Assembly: GCF_900091415.1 (NCBI RefSeq)
Contig: NZ_FMHU01000001.1
Location: 806,001-870,000 of the forward strand
Reading direction: 5' to 3'
DNA: 64,000 nucleotides
From: Micromonospora inyonensis
Lineage (GTDB): Bacteria; Actinomycetota; Actinomycetes; Mycobacteriales; Micromonosporaceae
Shown here: in pieces, positions 17,843 through 26,432 of the stretch
How the letters are laid out: each line of letters opens with the position of its first letter
Position numbering within the stretch: position 1 is the first letter of the stretch
The notes under the pieces: model-generated
Databases searched by the model: none
Told to the model about the DNA's origin: nothing
What the model saw: only the letters and a program-made list of their open reading frames with translations
Made by a program: the position numbers and the translations under genes

Positions 17843-18766
17843 ATGGCCGCAAATCCCCACGTCGTACGCACCGCTTGCCCCGATGACGCGGAAGCCGTCG
17901 TCGCGCTCCGCGCGGTCGTCCACCCGTACCTGGTACGGGGTGTCGAGTCGACCCGCCAGATGATCAGCGAGCCAGCGCCGGGAGAGCACTGGACGGCCTT
18001 CGTGGCCGAAGTGGACCGGACGGTGGTGGGCTGGGTGTCGGTGTACCGGCACGGACGGACCTCGGTGACCGGCTTCGGCGACGTGAGTATGCTGCACGTC
18101 CACCCGGAGCACCGGGGGCGTGGGATCGGAGGTTCGCTGTTCGACGCGGCCCTGGGTCACCTCCGCCCCCTGGGCGTCCGGCAGCTTCGCGCCTTCGTGT
18201 CGACCGACTCGCTGCCGTACGCCGAGAAGCGCGGCTTCCACCCCAGCCGCCCGGTGCGGTACTCGGTGCTCGACCTGCGGACCGCGCCCCGGACACCGGC
18301 CACCGCCCCCGCCGGGGCACGGCTGCTTCCGTTGACCGAGCTGGAACCGCGCCGCCTGCACGCCGCCCACGTGGCCGCCAGCGCCGACGAGCCGGATGAC
18401 GTGCCGGCCGACGCCCTCGGCTACGAGAACTGGCGGTACGAGGTCTGGGACAACCTCGGGCTGGACCGTACGGCCAGCACGGCCGTCGAGGTCGACGGTG
18501 AACTGGTCGCGTTCAGCCTGGTGAAGCGGGACGGGGACCGGATGTGGTCGGACATGACGGCGACGTTGCCGGCGTACCGGGGCCGGGGCCTGGCCCACCT
18601 GGCGAAGCTGGCCGCCCTGCACCGCGCCCACAGGGCCGGCGTGACCCGCGCGTACACCTCGAACGACGAGGCGAACGCGCCGATGCTGGCGGTCAACGCG
18701 CGACTCGGCTACCGGCCGGTCGCGAAGCTCTGGTCCTGCCTGCGCGACCTGCCGGCGACGGGCTGA
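17843..18766 (+). CDS. Tandem GNAT-family N-acetyltransferase
   Basis: 307 aa with two GNAT-like halves. First: VSMLHVHPEHRGRGIGGSLFDAALGHL (acetyl-CoA P-loop R/Q-x-x-G-x-G at about residues 90-96), then LPYAEKRGF. Second: MTATLPAYRGRGLAHLAKLAALHRA and NAPMLAVNARLGYRPVAK. Such double-GNAT proteins in actinomycetes include MshD-like and antibiotic-modifying enzymes; the substrate here is unknown. Start ATG 17843 begins MAANPHVVRTA; the open frame upstream is not protein-like. Monocistronic, following cebR after 141 bases. Confidence 0.85.
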   Translation: MAANPHVVRTACPDDAEAVVALRAVVHPYLVRGVESTRQMISEPAPGEHWTAFVAEVDRTVVGWVSVYRHGRTSVTGFGDVSMLHVHPEHRGRGIGGSLFDAALGHLRPLGVRQLRAFVSTDSLPYAEKRGFHPSRPVRYSVLDLRTAPRTPATAPAGARLLPLTELEPRRLHAAHVAASADEPDDVPADALGYENWRYEVWDNLGLDRTASTAVEVDGELVAFSLVKRDGDRMWSDMTATLPAYRGRGLAHLAKLAALHRAHRAGVTRAYTSNDEANAPMLAVNARLGYRPVAKLWSCLRDLPATG

Positions 18767-18795
18767 ACCGGCCACGCGATGCGCGGCGGGTACGT

Positions 18796-18870
18796 GGCGG
18801 GCGGGGCCACGGCGGGCGGGGCCACGGCGGGCAGGGTCACGGCGGGCGGGGCCACGGCGGGCGGCTGGCC
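18796..18870 (+). repeat. 15-bp tandem repeat, five units
   Basis: Units of GGCGGGCGGGGCCAC at 18796, 18811, 18826 (two changes), 18841 and 18856 (degenerate). It is intergenic, between the GNAT gene and the convergent GntR regulator. A 73-codon open frame crosses it but is only a repeat of Thr-Ala-Gly-Gly-Ala and lacks gene-like features. Confidence 0.9.
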
Positions 18871-18956
18871 AAATGTTGCTGGCCGAGAGGGTGTCGACGG
18901 CCCCGACTCGGACCTCAGGTCCGCAAGGCGTGAGGTGACGGCATCTCCCGGGGCGG

Positions 18957-19625
18957 TCAGCTCATCGCATCCTTCATCGCGACGAGATGGGCGCGGCTGA
19001 GCTCGGCCGCCGCCTGGGCGTCGCCGCCCGCGACGGCGTCCAGCAGGCGTTCGTGGGTGGCTTGGTCGGCGGCGTCTCCGAAACTGCCGCGGATGCGCAG
19101 CATCTCGATCATCGCCTGTCTGCTTCGTGGGGTGAAGCCGTCGAACAGCTCGGTGAGGATCGGGTTGTGCGCGGCGATGACGATGCTGCGGTGGAAGGCC
19201 GTGTCGGCGTCGACATGCTCCTCGATCCCGGAACGACAGCTCTCGCGCTCGGCCAGGGCGCGGCGCATGGCGCGCAGCTCGACCGGCGTGCGGCGCTGGG
19301 CGGCGAGGGCCGCGGCCTCGGTCTCGATCGCGATGCGCGCCTCGATCACCGCGGTGATGTCGGCTCGGCGCAGCACCACGTCCCAGTCCTCCGGCACGTC
19401 GAGGGCCGTGACGAACACGCCGGCACCCTGCCGTGAGGCGAGAACACCGCGGCCGGCGAGCTGACGGATCGCCTCACGGACGGTTGAACGCCCCACCCCG
19501 AGCTGCGGCGCCAACGTGGTCTCTCCCGGCAGCTTCGCACCCAAGGCCCATTCGCCGGCCCGGATGCGCTCCAACAGCAGCTCCGCCGCCTGATCGGCCA
19601 ACGGGGCCCGACTGACCTGGACCAT
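18957..19625 (-). CDS. GntR-family (FadR subfamily) transcriptional regulator
   Basis: 222 aa. Residues about 5-70 are a GntR winged helix ([60 protein letters not shown]). The remainder is an all-helical FCD effector domain: [36 protein letters not shown] and [24 protein letters not shown], with the usual metal-binding Asp/His residues. Start ATG 19625 has AGAGGA upstream; GTG 19634 is too close to that site. Divergent from leuA, whose leader promoter carries a 13-bp palindrome 47 bases from this start, so it may regulate leuA and itself. Effector unknown. Confidence 0.9.
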   Translation of the reverse strand: MVQVSRAPLADQAAELLLERIRAGEWALGAKLPGETTLAPQLGVGRSTVREAIRQLAGRGVLASRQGAGVFVTALDVPEDWDVVLRRADITAVIEARIAIETEAAALAAQRRTPVELRAMRRALAERESCRSGIEEHVDADTAFHRSIVIAAHNPILTELFDGFTPRSRQAMIEMLRIRGSFGDAADQATHERLLDAVAGGDAQAAAELSRAHLVAMKDAMS

Positions 19626-19671
19626 CTGCCGCACTTCCTCTCGCTACCGCTCTACTTGTCTGAGGAGTTGT

Positions 19672-19684
19672 GGTAGATTCTACC
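19672..19684. promoter_or_regulatory. Palindromic operator over the leuA leader -10 (probable GntR site)
   Basis: GGTAGATTCTACC is a perfect inverted repeat (GGTAGA / TCTACC around one T). It contains TAGATT (19674-19679), which fits a TANNNT -10 element placed 6 bases before the leader-peptide GTG. Binding here would block leuA transcription. The adjacent divergent GntR protein is the natural candidate; this is inference. Confidence 0.65.
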
Positions 19685-19685
19685 C

Positions 19686-19733
19686 GTGTTCGCATTCGGA
19701 CTCCTCCTTCTTCGCTGCCACGGCGGGGCCTAG
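19686..19733 (+). CDS. Leucine-rich leader peptide of leuA (15 aa)
   Basis: GTG start, then 14 codons and TAG; the product would read [15 protein letters not shown], with four consecutive Leu codons (CTC CTC CTT CTT, 19701-19712). Downstream, 19735-19777 can form nested stems (AGACCGG/CCGGTCT and GGCTCC/GGAGCC). Leader peptides with a conserved RNA fold (LEU element) have been predicted upstream of leuA in Actinobacteria, so ribosome stalling on Leu codons at low leucyl-tRNA probably controls leuA. A TAGATT -10 six bases upstream suggests a leaderless transcript starting at or near this GTG. Confidence 0.8.
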   Translation: MFAFGLLLLRCHGGA

Positions 19734-19806
19734 CCAGACCGGCTCCCCGACGTGGAGCCACTACCCGCGCCGGTCTGCCAGCACCTCCTCGAAGAAGGAC
19801 CCCGAC

Positions 19807-21591
19807 ATGACCAGCGCGATGTTCGCCCGCATCTCCACCCCGGCCGGCCCGATCCCCGCGGCCGCGCCAGCCTGGAACCGGCAACGGCACTCGCAGATGC
19901 CCTCCCACCGCTACCAGGACGTGTACGCCCGCGTCGACGTCCCGCTCACCGAGCGCGACTGGCCCACCCGGCGCCTGACCGCCGCCCCGCTGTGGGTGCC
20001 GGTCGACCTGCGCGACGGCAACCAGGCACTCGCGGAGCCGATGGACCCGCAGCGCAAGCGCCGCTTCTTCGCGCTGATGGTCCAGATGGGCTACAAGGAG
20101 ATCGAGGTCGGCTACCCCTCCGCCTCGCAAACCGACTACGACTTCGTCCGCCAGATCGCCGAGAGCGACACAGCGCCCGAGGACGTCACGATCGTCGTCT
20201 TCACCCCCGCGCGCCGCGACCTCATCGAACGCACCGTGGACTCCATCAAGGGCATCCGTAACCCGGTGGTTGTCCACATGTACACCGCCACCGCGCCCAT
20301 CTGGCGCACCGTCGTGCTCGGCAAGGAACGCGACGAGCTGCGCGAGCTGATCCTCGCCGGCGGCCGGGACGTGCTCGAGCTCGCCGGGCATCTGCCCGAT
20401 GTGCGGTTCCAGTTCAGTCCCGAGGTCTTCAACCTCACCGAACCCGACTACGTCATCGAGATCTGCGACGCCATGACCGAGCTGTGGGACGCGGTCCCCG
20501 AGCGGCCGGTCATCATCAACCTGCCGGCCACGGTCGAGATCTCGACGCCGAACGTGTACGCCGACCAGATCGAGTACATGCACAGGAACCTCGCCCGCCG
20601 CGACGCCGTGATCCTCTCCGTGCACCCGCACAACGACCGGGGCACCGGCATCGCCTGCGCCGAGCTGGCCGTCCTTGCCGGTGCCCAGCGGGTCGAGGGC
20701 TGCATCTTCGGCAACGGCGAGCGCACCGGCAACGTCGACATCGCCACCCTGGCACTGAACATGCACGCCCAGGGCATCGACCCGATGATCGACTTCTCCG
20801 ACATCGACGAGATCCGCCGCACGGTCGAGTACAGCAACCGGATCGAGATCCACCCGCGGCACCCCTACGTCGGAGACCTCGTCCACACCGCGTTCAGCGG
20901 CACCCATCAGGACGCCATCAGGAAGGGATTCGCCGAACACCGCGCACGGTCCGCCGCTGAGGGGCGGCCTGCGAGCGAGATCGAGTGGCGGGTGCCCTAT
21001 CTGCCCATCGACCCCGCCGACATCGGCCGCAGTTACGACGCCGTCATCCGCGTCAACTCGCAATCCGGCAAGGGCGGCATAGCCTACCTGCTGGAGGCCG
21101 ACTACGGCATCGAACTGCCCCGCCGGCTCCAGATCGACTTCGCCCGCCACGTCCAGCAGCACACCGACGTCACCGGGGCCGAGATCGACGCGCCGCAGCT
21201 ACTCGAGCTGTTCGAACACAGCTATCTGCGCGCCGACGGCGGCGGCATCGAGCTGATCGAGTTGCAGACCGGGAGCCACGACGGCACCGCCCGCGTACGC
21301 GTCGGCATCCGCATCGACGACACCGATCGACAAGGCAGCTACGACAGCGTCGGTCCGGTCGAGGCCGTGACCGAGTTGCTGCGCGAACACGGCATCGCCG
21401 TCGAGATCGTCTCCCTGCACCAGACCTCGCTCACCACGGGAAACGACAGCGAAGCGCTCACGCTCATCGAGTACCGTCATGCCAACGGCACGCATTGGGC
21501 GGGTGGCCGGGACCGCTCCGTGCTCACCGCGAGCGTGAACGCGGTACTTCGAGCGGCCCGCGCCATCACCACGGCTCTCGCGTCGGCCTGA
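19807..21591 (+). CDS. leuA: 2-isopropylmalate synthase
   Basis: 594 aa, the long actinobacterial form. It condenses acetyl-CoA with 2-ketoisovalerate, the first committed step of leucine synthesis. The TIM barrel shows [17 protein letters not shown] (metal-binding Asp about 70), [17 protein letters not shown], and [10 protein letters not shown] with the two metal His; [12 protein letters not shown] is the second LeuA signature. The C-terminal part from about residue 440 is the regulatory LeuA dimer domain, with GTARVRVGI and [16 protein letters not shown], expected to bind leucine for feedback inhibition. Start ATG 19807 follows AAGGA. A Leu leader peptide and a GntR-type operator lie upstream. 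Confidence 0.95.
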   Translation: MTSAMFARISTPAGPIPAAAPAWNRQRHSQMPSHRYQDVYARVDVPLTERDWPTRRLTAAPLWVPVDLRDGNQALAEPMDPQRKRRFFALMVQMGYKEIEVGYPSASQTDYDFVRQIAESDTAPEDVTIVVFTPARRDLIERTVDSIKGIRNPVVVHMYTATAPIWRTVVLGKERDELRELILAGGRDVLELAGHLPDVRFQFSPEVFNLTEPDYVIEICDAMTELWDAVPERPVIINLPATVEISTPNVYADQIEYMHRNLARRDAVILSVHPHNDRGTGIACAELAVLAGAQRVEGCIFGNGERTGNVDIATLALNMHAQGIDPMIDFSDIDEIRRTVEYSNRIEIHPRHPYVGDLVHTAFSGTHQDAIRKGFAEHRARSAAEGRPASEIEWRVPYLPIDPADIGRSYDAVIRVNSQSGKGGIAYLLEADYGIELPRRLQIDFARHVQQHTDVTGAEIDAPQLLELFEHSYLRADGGGIELIELQTGSHDGTARVRVGIRIDDTDRQGSYDSVGPVEAVTELLREHGIAVEIVSLHQTSLTTGNDSEALTLIEYRHANGTHWAGGRDRSVLTASVNAVLRAARAITTALASA

Positions 21592-21694
21592 GTGCGGCCG
21601 TGGTGCACCGCGATCCCGGATGGCGGCGGCCGGCGGGTGCACGGCAAAGGCAGCGAGTATGCGCGGCTGTCGCACGAGAAAACGACCACGGCCG

Positions 21695-22213
21695 TTACGG
21701 TCCTCGAACGGCCACCCGCTCGGCGGCGCGGAGGGTGTCCGCGCCGAAGAGCACCAGCCGGGCCTCGGTGACGGTGGCCGGGGTCGCGGCGCGCAGCACC
21801 GACAGCGCCTGGCCGACGGCGTCCTCGACCGGCCAGCCGTAGACGCCGGCGGAGATCAGCGGAAAGGCGACCACGGTGGCACCCAGGTCGTCGGCGACCC
21901 GGAGACTGTTGGCGTAGCAGTCGCGCAGCAGCGCGGAACGGTCCTCGGTGGGCGACCAGACCGGGCCGACGGTGTGGATCACCCACCGGGCGGGCAGGTC
22001 ACCGGCGGTGGTGGCGACCGCCTGCCCGGTCGGCAGGCCCCGGCCGTACCGGGAGGCACGCAGCGCCCGGCACTCCGCCAGGACGGCCGGACCGCCCCGG
22101 CGGTGGATAGCGCCGTCGACGCCCCCGCCGCCGAGCAGGGACGAGTTCGCGGCGTTGACGATCGCGTCGACCCGCTGCCCGGTGATGTCCCCCTCGACCA
22201 GGGTGATCCTCAC
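21695..22213 (-). CDS. Macrodomain (ADP-ribose-binding) protein
   Basis: 172 aa single-domain macro protein: RITLVEGDITGQRVDAIVNAANSS, GGGGVDGAIHRRGGP, LPARWVIHTVGP and FPLISAGVYGWP are the four conserved blocks lining the ADP-ribose pocket. Relatives (YmdB/MacroD type) remove acetyl from O-acetyl-ADP-ribose or ADP-ribose from proteins. Start GTG 22213 overlaps the stop of the EI24 gene (GTGA), so it is co-translated with that membrane protein. Convergent with leuA; CGGCCGTGGT (21595) and ACCACGGCCG (21685) form an inverted repeat in the spacer. Confidence 0.9.
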   Translation of the reverse strand: MRITLVEGDITGQRVDAIVNAANSSLLGGGGVDGAIHRRGGPAVLAECRALRASRYGRGLPTGQAVATTAGDLPARWVIHTVGPVWSPTEDRSALLRDCYANSLRVADDLGATVVAFPLISAGVYGWPVEDAVGQALSVLRAATPATVTEARLVLFGADTLRAAERVAVRGP

Positions 22214-22998
22214 GGGCGTGCCTCCTGGACGGGCTGGCCGAGGAGGCGTCGGGTCAGCAGCGCCGCGCCGGCCACCGCGGCGGGCATGATGAGCACCGCG
22301 CCGAGCGGGATCAGGAAACAGACGAAGACCGCCACCCCGAAGCCGAGCGAGGTCGGCAGGTCGGCCCGGAGCACCCGACGGCGCTCCGGCAGTCGCATGC
22401 CACGCCGGTAGAAGGGGGCCCCGACCAGTTCCAGGACGAGGAACCAACCGCCGACGACCGCGCCGACCACGGGGACGACCGTCTGCCCGACCACCGGGAC
22501 GAACCCGGCCGCGAAGAGCGGGAGGCCCACCAGCACCGAGATCGCGACCAACCGGAGCGAGTCGACGAGGCTGCGGCGCAGCGAACGCCAGAACGGCACC
22601 TCCACCTCGCCCGGGGTGCCGCCGTACCGCTGCTCGACCCGCTCGGAGATCTTCTCGTAGAACGGGTCGCCGACGACCAGGGTGACCGCGGTGAAGGTGA
22701 GCACCCCGACCAGCCCGCCGATCCCCAGCAGCGCCAGCCCGGCCGTCACCCGCACCAGGTTGCGCGCGGTGTCCGACCAGCCGTCGGCGAACGGGGTGAC
22801 CAGTGCGGCCAGCTCGTCGACGAAGTACGCCAGTGCGCCGAAGGCGGCCAGGAAGAGCGCACCGGTGATCAACGCGGGCAGGATGCCGAGCAGCATCAAC
22901 CCGGGGTTGCGGGCGTACAGGCCGAGACCGCGCACGAGCAGCCCGGCCCCGGAGAAGAACCGGCGCACGGCGCCCGTGGCCGGGGCGGCGACCGTCAT
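22210..22998 (-). CDS. EI24/CysZ-like membrane protein
   Basis: 262 aa with about five to six hydrophobic segments. FFSGAGLLVRGLGLYARNPGLMLLGILPALI at the N terminus, GDPFYEKISERVEQRYG in the middle and FPVVGQTVVPVVG-like FVPVVGQTVVPVVGAVVGGW mark the EI24 (etoposide-induced 2.4/CysZ) family. E. coli CysZ is a sulfate permease, but actinobacterial members are uncharacterised. Start ATG 22998 is chosen over GTG 23007; the extra 20 residues of the longest frame are not conserved-looking. It forms a two-gene unit with the macrodomain gene. Confidence 0.85.
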   Translation of the reverse strand: MTVAAPATGAVRRFFSGAGLLVRGLGLYARNPGLMLLGILPALITGALFLAAFGALAYFVDELAALVTPFADGWSDTARNLVRVTAGLALLGIGGLVGVLTFTAVTLVVGDPFYEKISERVEQRYGGTPGEVEVPFWRSLRRSLVDSLRLVAISVLVGLPLFAAGFVPVVGQTVVPVVGAVVGGWFLVLELVGAPFYRRGMRLPERRRVLRADLPTSLGFGVAVFVCFLIPLGAVLIMPAAVAGAALLTRRLLGQPVQEARP

Positions 22999-23103
22999 CG
23001 TGTCCACGCACCGGAGCCTATCGGCCGGCACCGGGGTCCACCGGGCGGCCGACGCGCCGGTGTCCACGGTGGCCCTCCGGCCGCAGCGGGGCAGGATGGC
23101 CGG

Positions 23104-24150
23104 GTGCGCGCGTCCCGGTTGATCTCACTGCTCCTGCTGCTCCAGTCGAGGGAGGCGATGACCGCCGCCGAGCTGGCCCGGGAACTGGAGGTCTCCGAAC
23201 GGACGGTGTACCGGGACGTGCTGGCGCTCTCCGCCGCCGGGGTGCCGATCTACGCGGACCGGGGCCGGACCGGCGGGTACCGGCTGCTCGGCGGGTACCG
23301 GACCCGGCTGACCGGGTTGACCCGGCAGGAGGCGGAGGCGCTCTTCCTCGCCGGGCTGCGCGGACCGGCCGGGGACATGGGCCTGGCCGACGCCGTCGCC
23401 ACCGCCGAGCTGAAGGTGCTGGCGGCCCTTCCCCCGGCGCTGCGGGACGCGTCGGCCCGGACCGGGCAGCGCTTCCATCTCGACGTCCCCGGCTGGTTCC
23501 GGCACGCCGCACCACCGGCATGGCTGGCCGAGCTGGCCGGCGCGGTGTGGCGGGACCGGGTGGTCCAGCTGCGGTACCGGCGCGGGGACCGGGAGGTCAC
23601 CCGCACGGTGCAGCCGTACGGTCTGGTGCTCAAGAGCGGCACCTGGTATCTCGTCGGCCGGATCGGCACCGGGTACCGGACGTACCGGGTGGACCGGGTG
23701 GTCGACGTGGTGGTGGGCGGGGACACCTTCGACCGGGACGAGCGCTTCGACCTGGGCGGACACTGGCGGGAGCAGGCCGAGGTGTTCCTCCGGCAGATGC
23801 TCGCCGAGCGGGTGACCGTCCGGCTCACCCCGGCGGGGCTGCGCGCGCTGCGGCACGTGGCACACGCCCCGTTCGCGTACGACGAGGCGGTCGCCGGTGC
23901 CGGCGAACCGGACGGGCAGGGCCGGGTGGTGACCCGGCTGCCCGTCGAGTCCGTCGAGGTGGCGTACGACATGCTGCTCGCGCTCGGGCCGGAGGTGGAG
24001 GTGCTCGACCCGCCCGCCCTGCGGACCCGGATGGCCGCCGCCGCCGACCGGCTCGCCGCGCTCTACCGCGACGACCTCCGGCCGGACGACGGCGGATCCG
24101 CCCCGGTCACCGGTGACCCCGCCGGGCGACCGGACGACGGTCAGCGGTAG
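23104..24150 (+). CDS. HTH plus WYL-domain transcriptional regulator
   Basis: 348 aa. Residues 1-60 are a DeoR-type winged helix (SRLISLLLLLQSREAMTAAELARELEVSERTVYRDVLALS). GPIYADRGRTGGYRLL-type wing follows. Residues about 135-215 are a WYL domain (VVQLRYRRGDREVTRTVQPYGLVLKSGTWYLVGR...YRTYRVDRV), which binds nucleic acid or nucleotide ligands in related regulators; the C-terminal WCX region follows. Start GTG 23104. Its last 10 bases overlap the convergent SDR gene, which may be its target, but no operator is evident. Confidence 0.9.
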   Translation: MRASRLISLLLLLQSREAMTAAELARELEVSERTVYRDVLALSAAGVPIYADRGRTGGYRLLGGYRTRLTGLTRQEAEALFLAGLRGPAGDMGLADAVATAELKVLAALPPALRDASARTGQRFHLDVPGWFRHAAPPAWLAELAGAVWRDRVVQLRYRRGDREVTRTVQPYGLVLKSGTWYLVGRIGTGYRTYRVDRVVDVVVGGDTFDRDERFDLGGHWREQAEVFLRQMLAERVTVRLTPAGLRALRHVAHAPFAYDEAVAGAGEPDGQGRVVTRLPVESVEVAYDMLLALGPEVEVLDPPALRTRMAAAADRLAALYRDDLRPDDGGSAPVTGDPAGRPDDGQR

Positions 24151-25055
24151 CCGGTCACGTCGGCCGGCCTACCGGCGTCCTGCACCTCCACGATGTACCG
24201 CCAGGCGTCCGGCTGGCTGCCGTCGACGTCGGTGAAGCCGTACACCCGGGCCAACTCGCCGCTGGAGACGGACCTTGCGTTCCAGCGGGCCCGGTCCGGG
24301 TCGGCGGCCAGGGCCGCCACGGCCCGCCCGACGAGGGCCGGTGTCTCCGAGATGGCGAAGTGCGGCTCCCGGGCCAGCGCGTCCCGCCAGTTCTCCTCGG
24401 TGACCCCGTAGTGCTCCAGCATCATCTCCGACCGCAGCCAGCCCGGAGTGAGCGCGACCGCGGTGGCACCGTGCGGCTTCAGCTCGTGGGCCTGTGCGAA
24501 CGCCAACCGGTTGACGGCGGTCTTGGCGAGGTCGTAGAAGAACGAGACCCGGTAGTTGCCGTCGTTGTACGCGGTGGTCCCGTCTCCGATCTCCACCACC
24601 AGCCCGCCCGGCCGACGGATCAGCAGGGGCAGCGCGAAGTGGCTGGTGACGATGTGCGTGTCGATCGCCAGCCGGAGCGTACGGAGGCCGGCGTCGAGCG
24701 GCTGCTCCCAGACCGGCCGGTCCCAGGTGATCAACGGGTCCGCGCCCCAGACGTCGTTGACCAGCACGTCGAGCCGGCCCTGTTCGGCGTCGATCCGGGC
24801 GACCAGGTCGCGTACCTGATCGGGTACGAGATGGTCGACGCGGACGGCGATGCCGGTGCCCCCGGCGGCGGTGACCAGGTCGGCGGTCTCCTCGATGGTT
24901 TCCGGCCGGTCCAGCTCCGACCGGCCCGCGCGGCTGCTCCGGCCGGTCGCGTAGACCGTCGCCCCGGCCGCGCCGAGCTGCACCGCGATCTGCCGGCCGG
25001 CGCCCCGTGTCGCCCCGGCGACCAGCGCGGTCTTCCCTGTCAGCGGTTTCGTCAT
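24141..25055 (-). CDS. Short-chain dehydrogenase/reductase (atypical SDR)
   Basis: 304 aa. KTALVAGATRGAGRQIAVQLG is a variant glycine-rich cofactor motif (TGxxxGxG written as GATRGAGR); VNDVWG replaces the usual NNAG; the catalytic pair appears as FFYDLAKTAVN (YxxxK). The expected catalytic Ser region reads VVEIGDGTTAYNDG, without the normal SS pair. The C-terminal 60 residues (GRAVAALAADPDRARWNARSVSSGELARVYGFTD) match a group of actinobacterial SDRs of unknown substrate. Tail-to-tail overlap of 10 bases with the WYL regulator. Confidence 0.85.
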   Translation of the reverse strand: MTKPLTGKTALVAGATRGAGRQIAVQLGAAGATVYATGRSSRAGRSELDRPETIEETADLVTAAGGTGIAVRVDHLVPDQVRDLVARIDAEQGRLDVLVNDVWGADPLITWDRPVWEQPLDAGLRTLRLAIDTHIVTSHFALPLLIRRPGGLVVEIGDGTTAYNDGNYRVSFFYDLAKTAVNRLAFAQAHELKPHGATAVALTPGWLRSEMMLEHYGVTEENWRDALAREPHFAISETPALVGRAVAALAADPDRARWNARSVSSGELARVYGFTDVDGSQPDAWRYIVEVQDAGRPADVTGYR

Positions 25056-25110
25056 GCTCCGACCCTGTCAGCGGTACCTGACAGCCGGAGTCGCCTTTTC
25101 CCGATGATCG

Positions 25111-25998
25111 TCAGTCGTTGAGGAACGTCGAGATCCGGTCCCGGAGGTCAGCCCGGTCGGTCCAGAGGACGCCGGGACGGTCGTACACGTGCAGGGTGGC
25201 CCCGGGCAACGCGCCGGCCAGCGCCTCCGCGACCTCGACCGGGTGCCGGTCGTCCCCGGTGCAGCCGATGACCAGCGCCGGGGCGGTGACCGCTCGGAGC
25301 GCTGCGGCGTCCCGTAGCGGGGCCTGCTCCAGCAGCCCGGCCAGCTCGGCCGCGAGGCCGTCGCGGAGCAGGTGGTCCAGCCGCTGCCGCAGGTACGCCC
25401 ACCCGGCCGGGGTGTTGCGGACGGCCGGGGGCAGTTCGACCGCGACGACGTCCGCCACGGCCGATGCCTCCCCGCTCTCGACGGCCGTCAGCAGCTCGGC
25501 CAGCCACGGACGGGCCCGCGTGTCCCGGGGCCGGTCCAGCACCGCCGGCAGGCAGAAGACCAGCCGCTCGAAGCGTTCCGGGCTCTCCACCAGCAGCCGG
25601 CAGAGCGCCCCCGCCCCGAGACTGACCCCGAACGCCCGGGTCGCCCCGCTCAGGTCGGCGACGGCCCGCAGGTCCCGGGCGAGGTCGAGGTAGCTCCACG
25701 GACCGGGCGGCGTGTCGGAGCGGCCGTGGCCCCGGAACTGGAAGAAGACCCGGCGGCCGGCCACCGCGCTGCCGAAGGGCCGGGTGGTGGCGATGCCGTT
25801 GGCGAGGCCATGGGCGAAGACCGTGGTCGGTTCGCCCGCCCCGGTCACCAGTCGCTCCAGCCGGACGCCGTGCGGGGTGGTGACCAGTTCCGTCTCCGGC
25901 TCCGGCAGGGCCGGCCGGCCGGTACGCGGGCCGCCCGGACCGGGCCCCCACGTCCGCGGCCCGCCGTCGGGCGGCGGTGGCCAGCGGAAATCCCTCAC
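25111..25998 (-). CDS. Alpha/beta hydrolase fold protein, catalytic His apparently missing
   Basis: 295 aa. After a Pro/Gly-rich N-terminal 35 residues comes the fold: TTVFAHGLANG (oxyanion HG), FFQFRGHGRSDTPPG, and the nucleophile elbow AFGVSLGAGAL (G-x-S-x-G). The acid region is IGCTGDDRHPVEVA. Where most members have G-H in the last loop, this one reads YDRPGVLWTDRADLRD, with Val in place of the catalytic His. It may be a non-enzymatic relative or use another residue. Start GTG 25998 overlaps the stop of the DUF2516 gene (GTGA), so it is the last gene of the XRE/HbhA-like/DUF2516 operon. Confidence 0.82.
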   Translation of the reverse strand: MRDFRWPPPPDGGPRTWGPGPGGPRTGRPALPEPETELVTTPHGVRLERLVTGAGEPTTVFAHGLANGIATTRPFGSAVAGRRVFFQFRGHGRSDTPPGPWSYLDLARDLRAVADLSGATRAFGVSLGAGALCRLLVESPERFERLVFCLPAVLDRPRDTRARPWLAELLTAVESGEASAVADVVAVELPPAVRNTPAGWAYLRQRLDHLLRDGLAAELAGLLEQAPLRDAAALRAVTAPALVIGCTGDDRHPVEVAEALAGALPGATLHVYDRPGVLWTDRADLRDRISTFLND

Positions 25999-26309
25999 CA
26001 GAAGCCCTTGCCGTCGGAGAGGTCACGCAGCCCGGTCCGGACGTCGAGCAGGTAGATGAGCCCGGCGGCGATGCCGACCAGTCCGAAGAGGGTGAGCGGG
26101 CCGAAGCCGAGCAGGGTGAGCGCCAGGCAGACGGCCAGGATGGCGATCCACCCGCCCTTGGGCAGGGTGCCGATCGCGGCGAACGCGTCGGCGCGCTGGG
26201 TGATCGCGTGCACCAGCGCGACGCCCTGCAGGATCAGCGCGAACACGAGCAGGATCAGCTCGATCACGGAACGGACGTCGAGGAAGAAGATCGGCGCGGC
26301 GTTGGCCAT
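25995..26309 (-). CDS. DUF2516 small membrane protein
   Basis: 104 aa with three hydrophobic stretches (about 12-35, 52-72, 72-88): FFLDVRSVIELILLVFALIL, GGWIAILAVCLALTLLGF, LFGLVGIAAGLIYLLDVRTGLRDL. This matches the actinobacterial DUF2516 family, which in Mycobacterium sits directly after hbhA (Rv0476). Function unknown. It follows the HbhA-like gene after 123 bases and overlaps the next gene. Confidence 0.85.
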   Translation of the reverse strand: MANAAPIFFLDVRSVIELILLVFALILQGVALVHAITQRADAFAAIGTLPKGGWIAILAVCLALTLLGFGPLTLFGLVGIAAGLIYLLDVRTGLRDLSDGKGFW

Positions 26310-26432
26310 GTGGGCAAGCTTATGCCCGCGACCCCGGAATCGTCCGACAGGACGGCCGGGGTCGCGGGTGGAGTAACTGTCCGGTTGCCGCCGGGTGCCG
26401 TACGCAGCGGGTTGCCGGGGCGGGCCGCCGGA

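Noticed and set aside
18779..19000. 73-codon frame across the 15-bp tandem repeat
   Set aside because: The product is only a Thr-Ala-Gly-Gly-Ala repeat forced by the DNA repeat, without ribosome site or conserved part.
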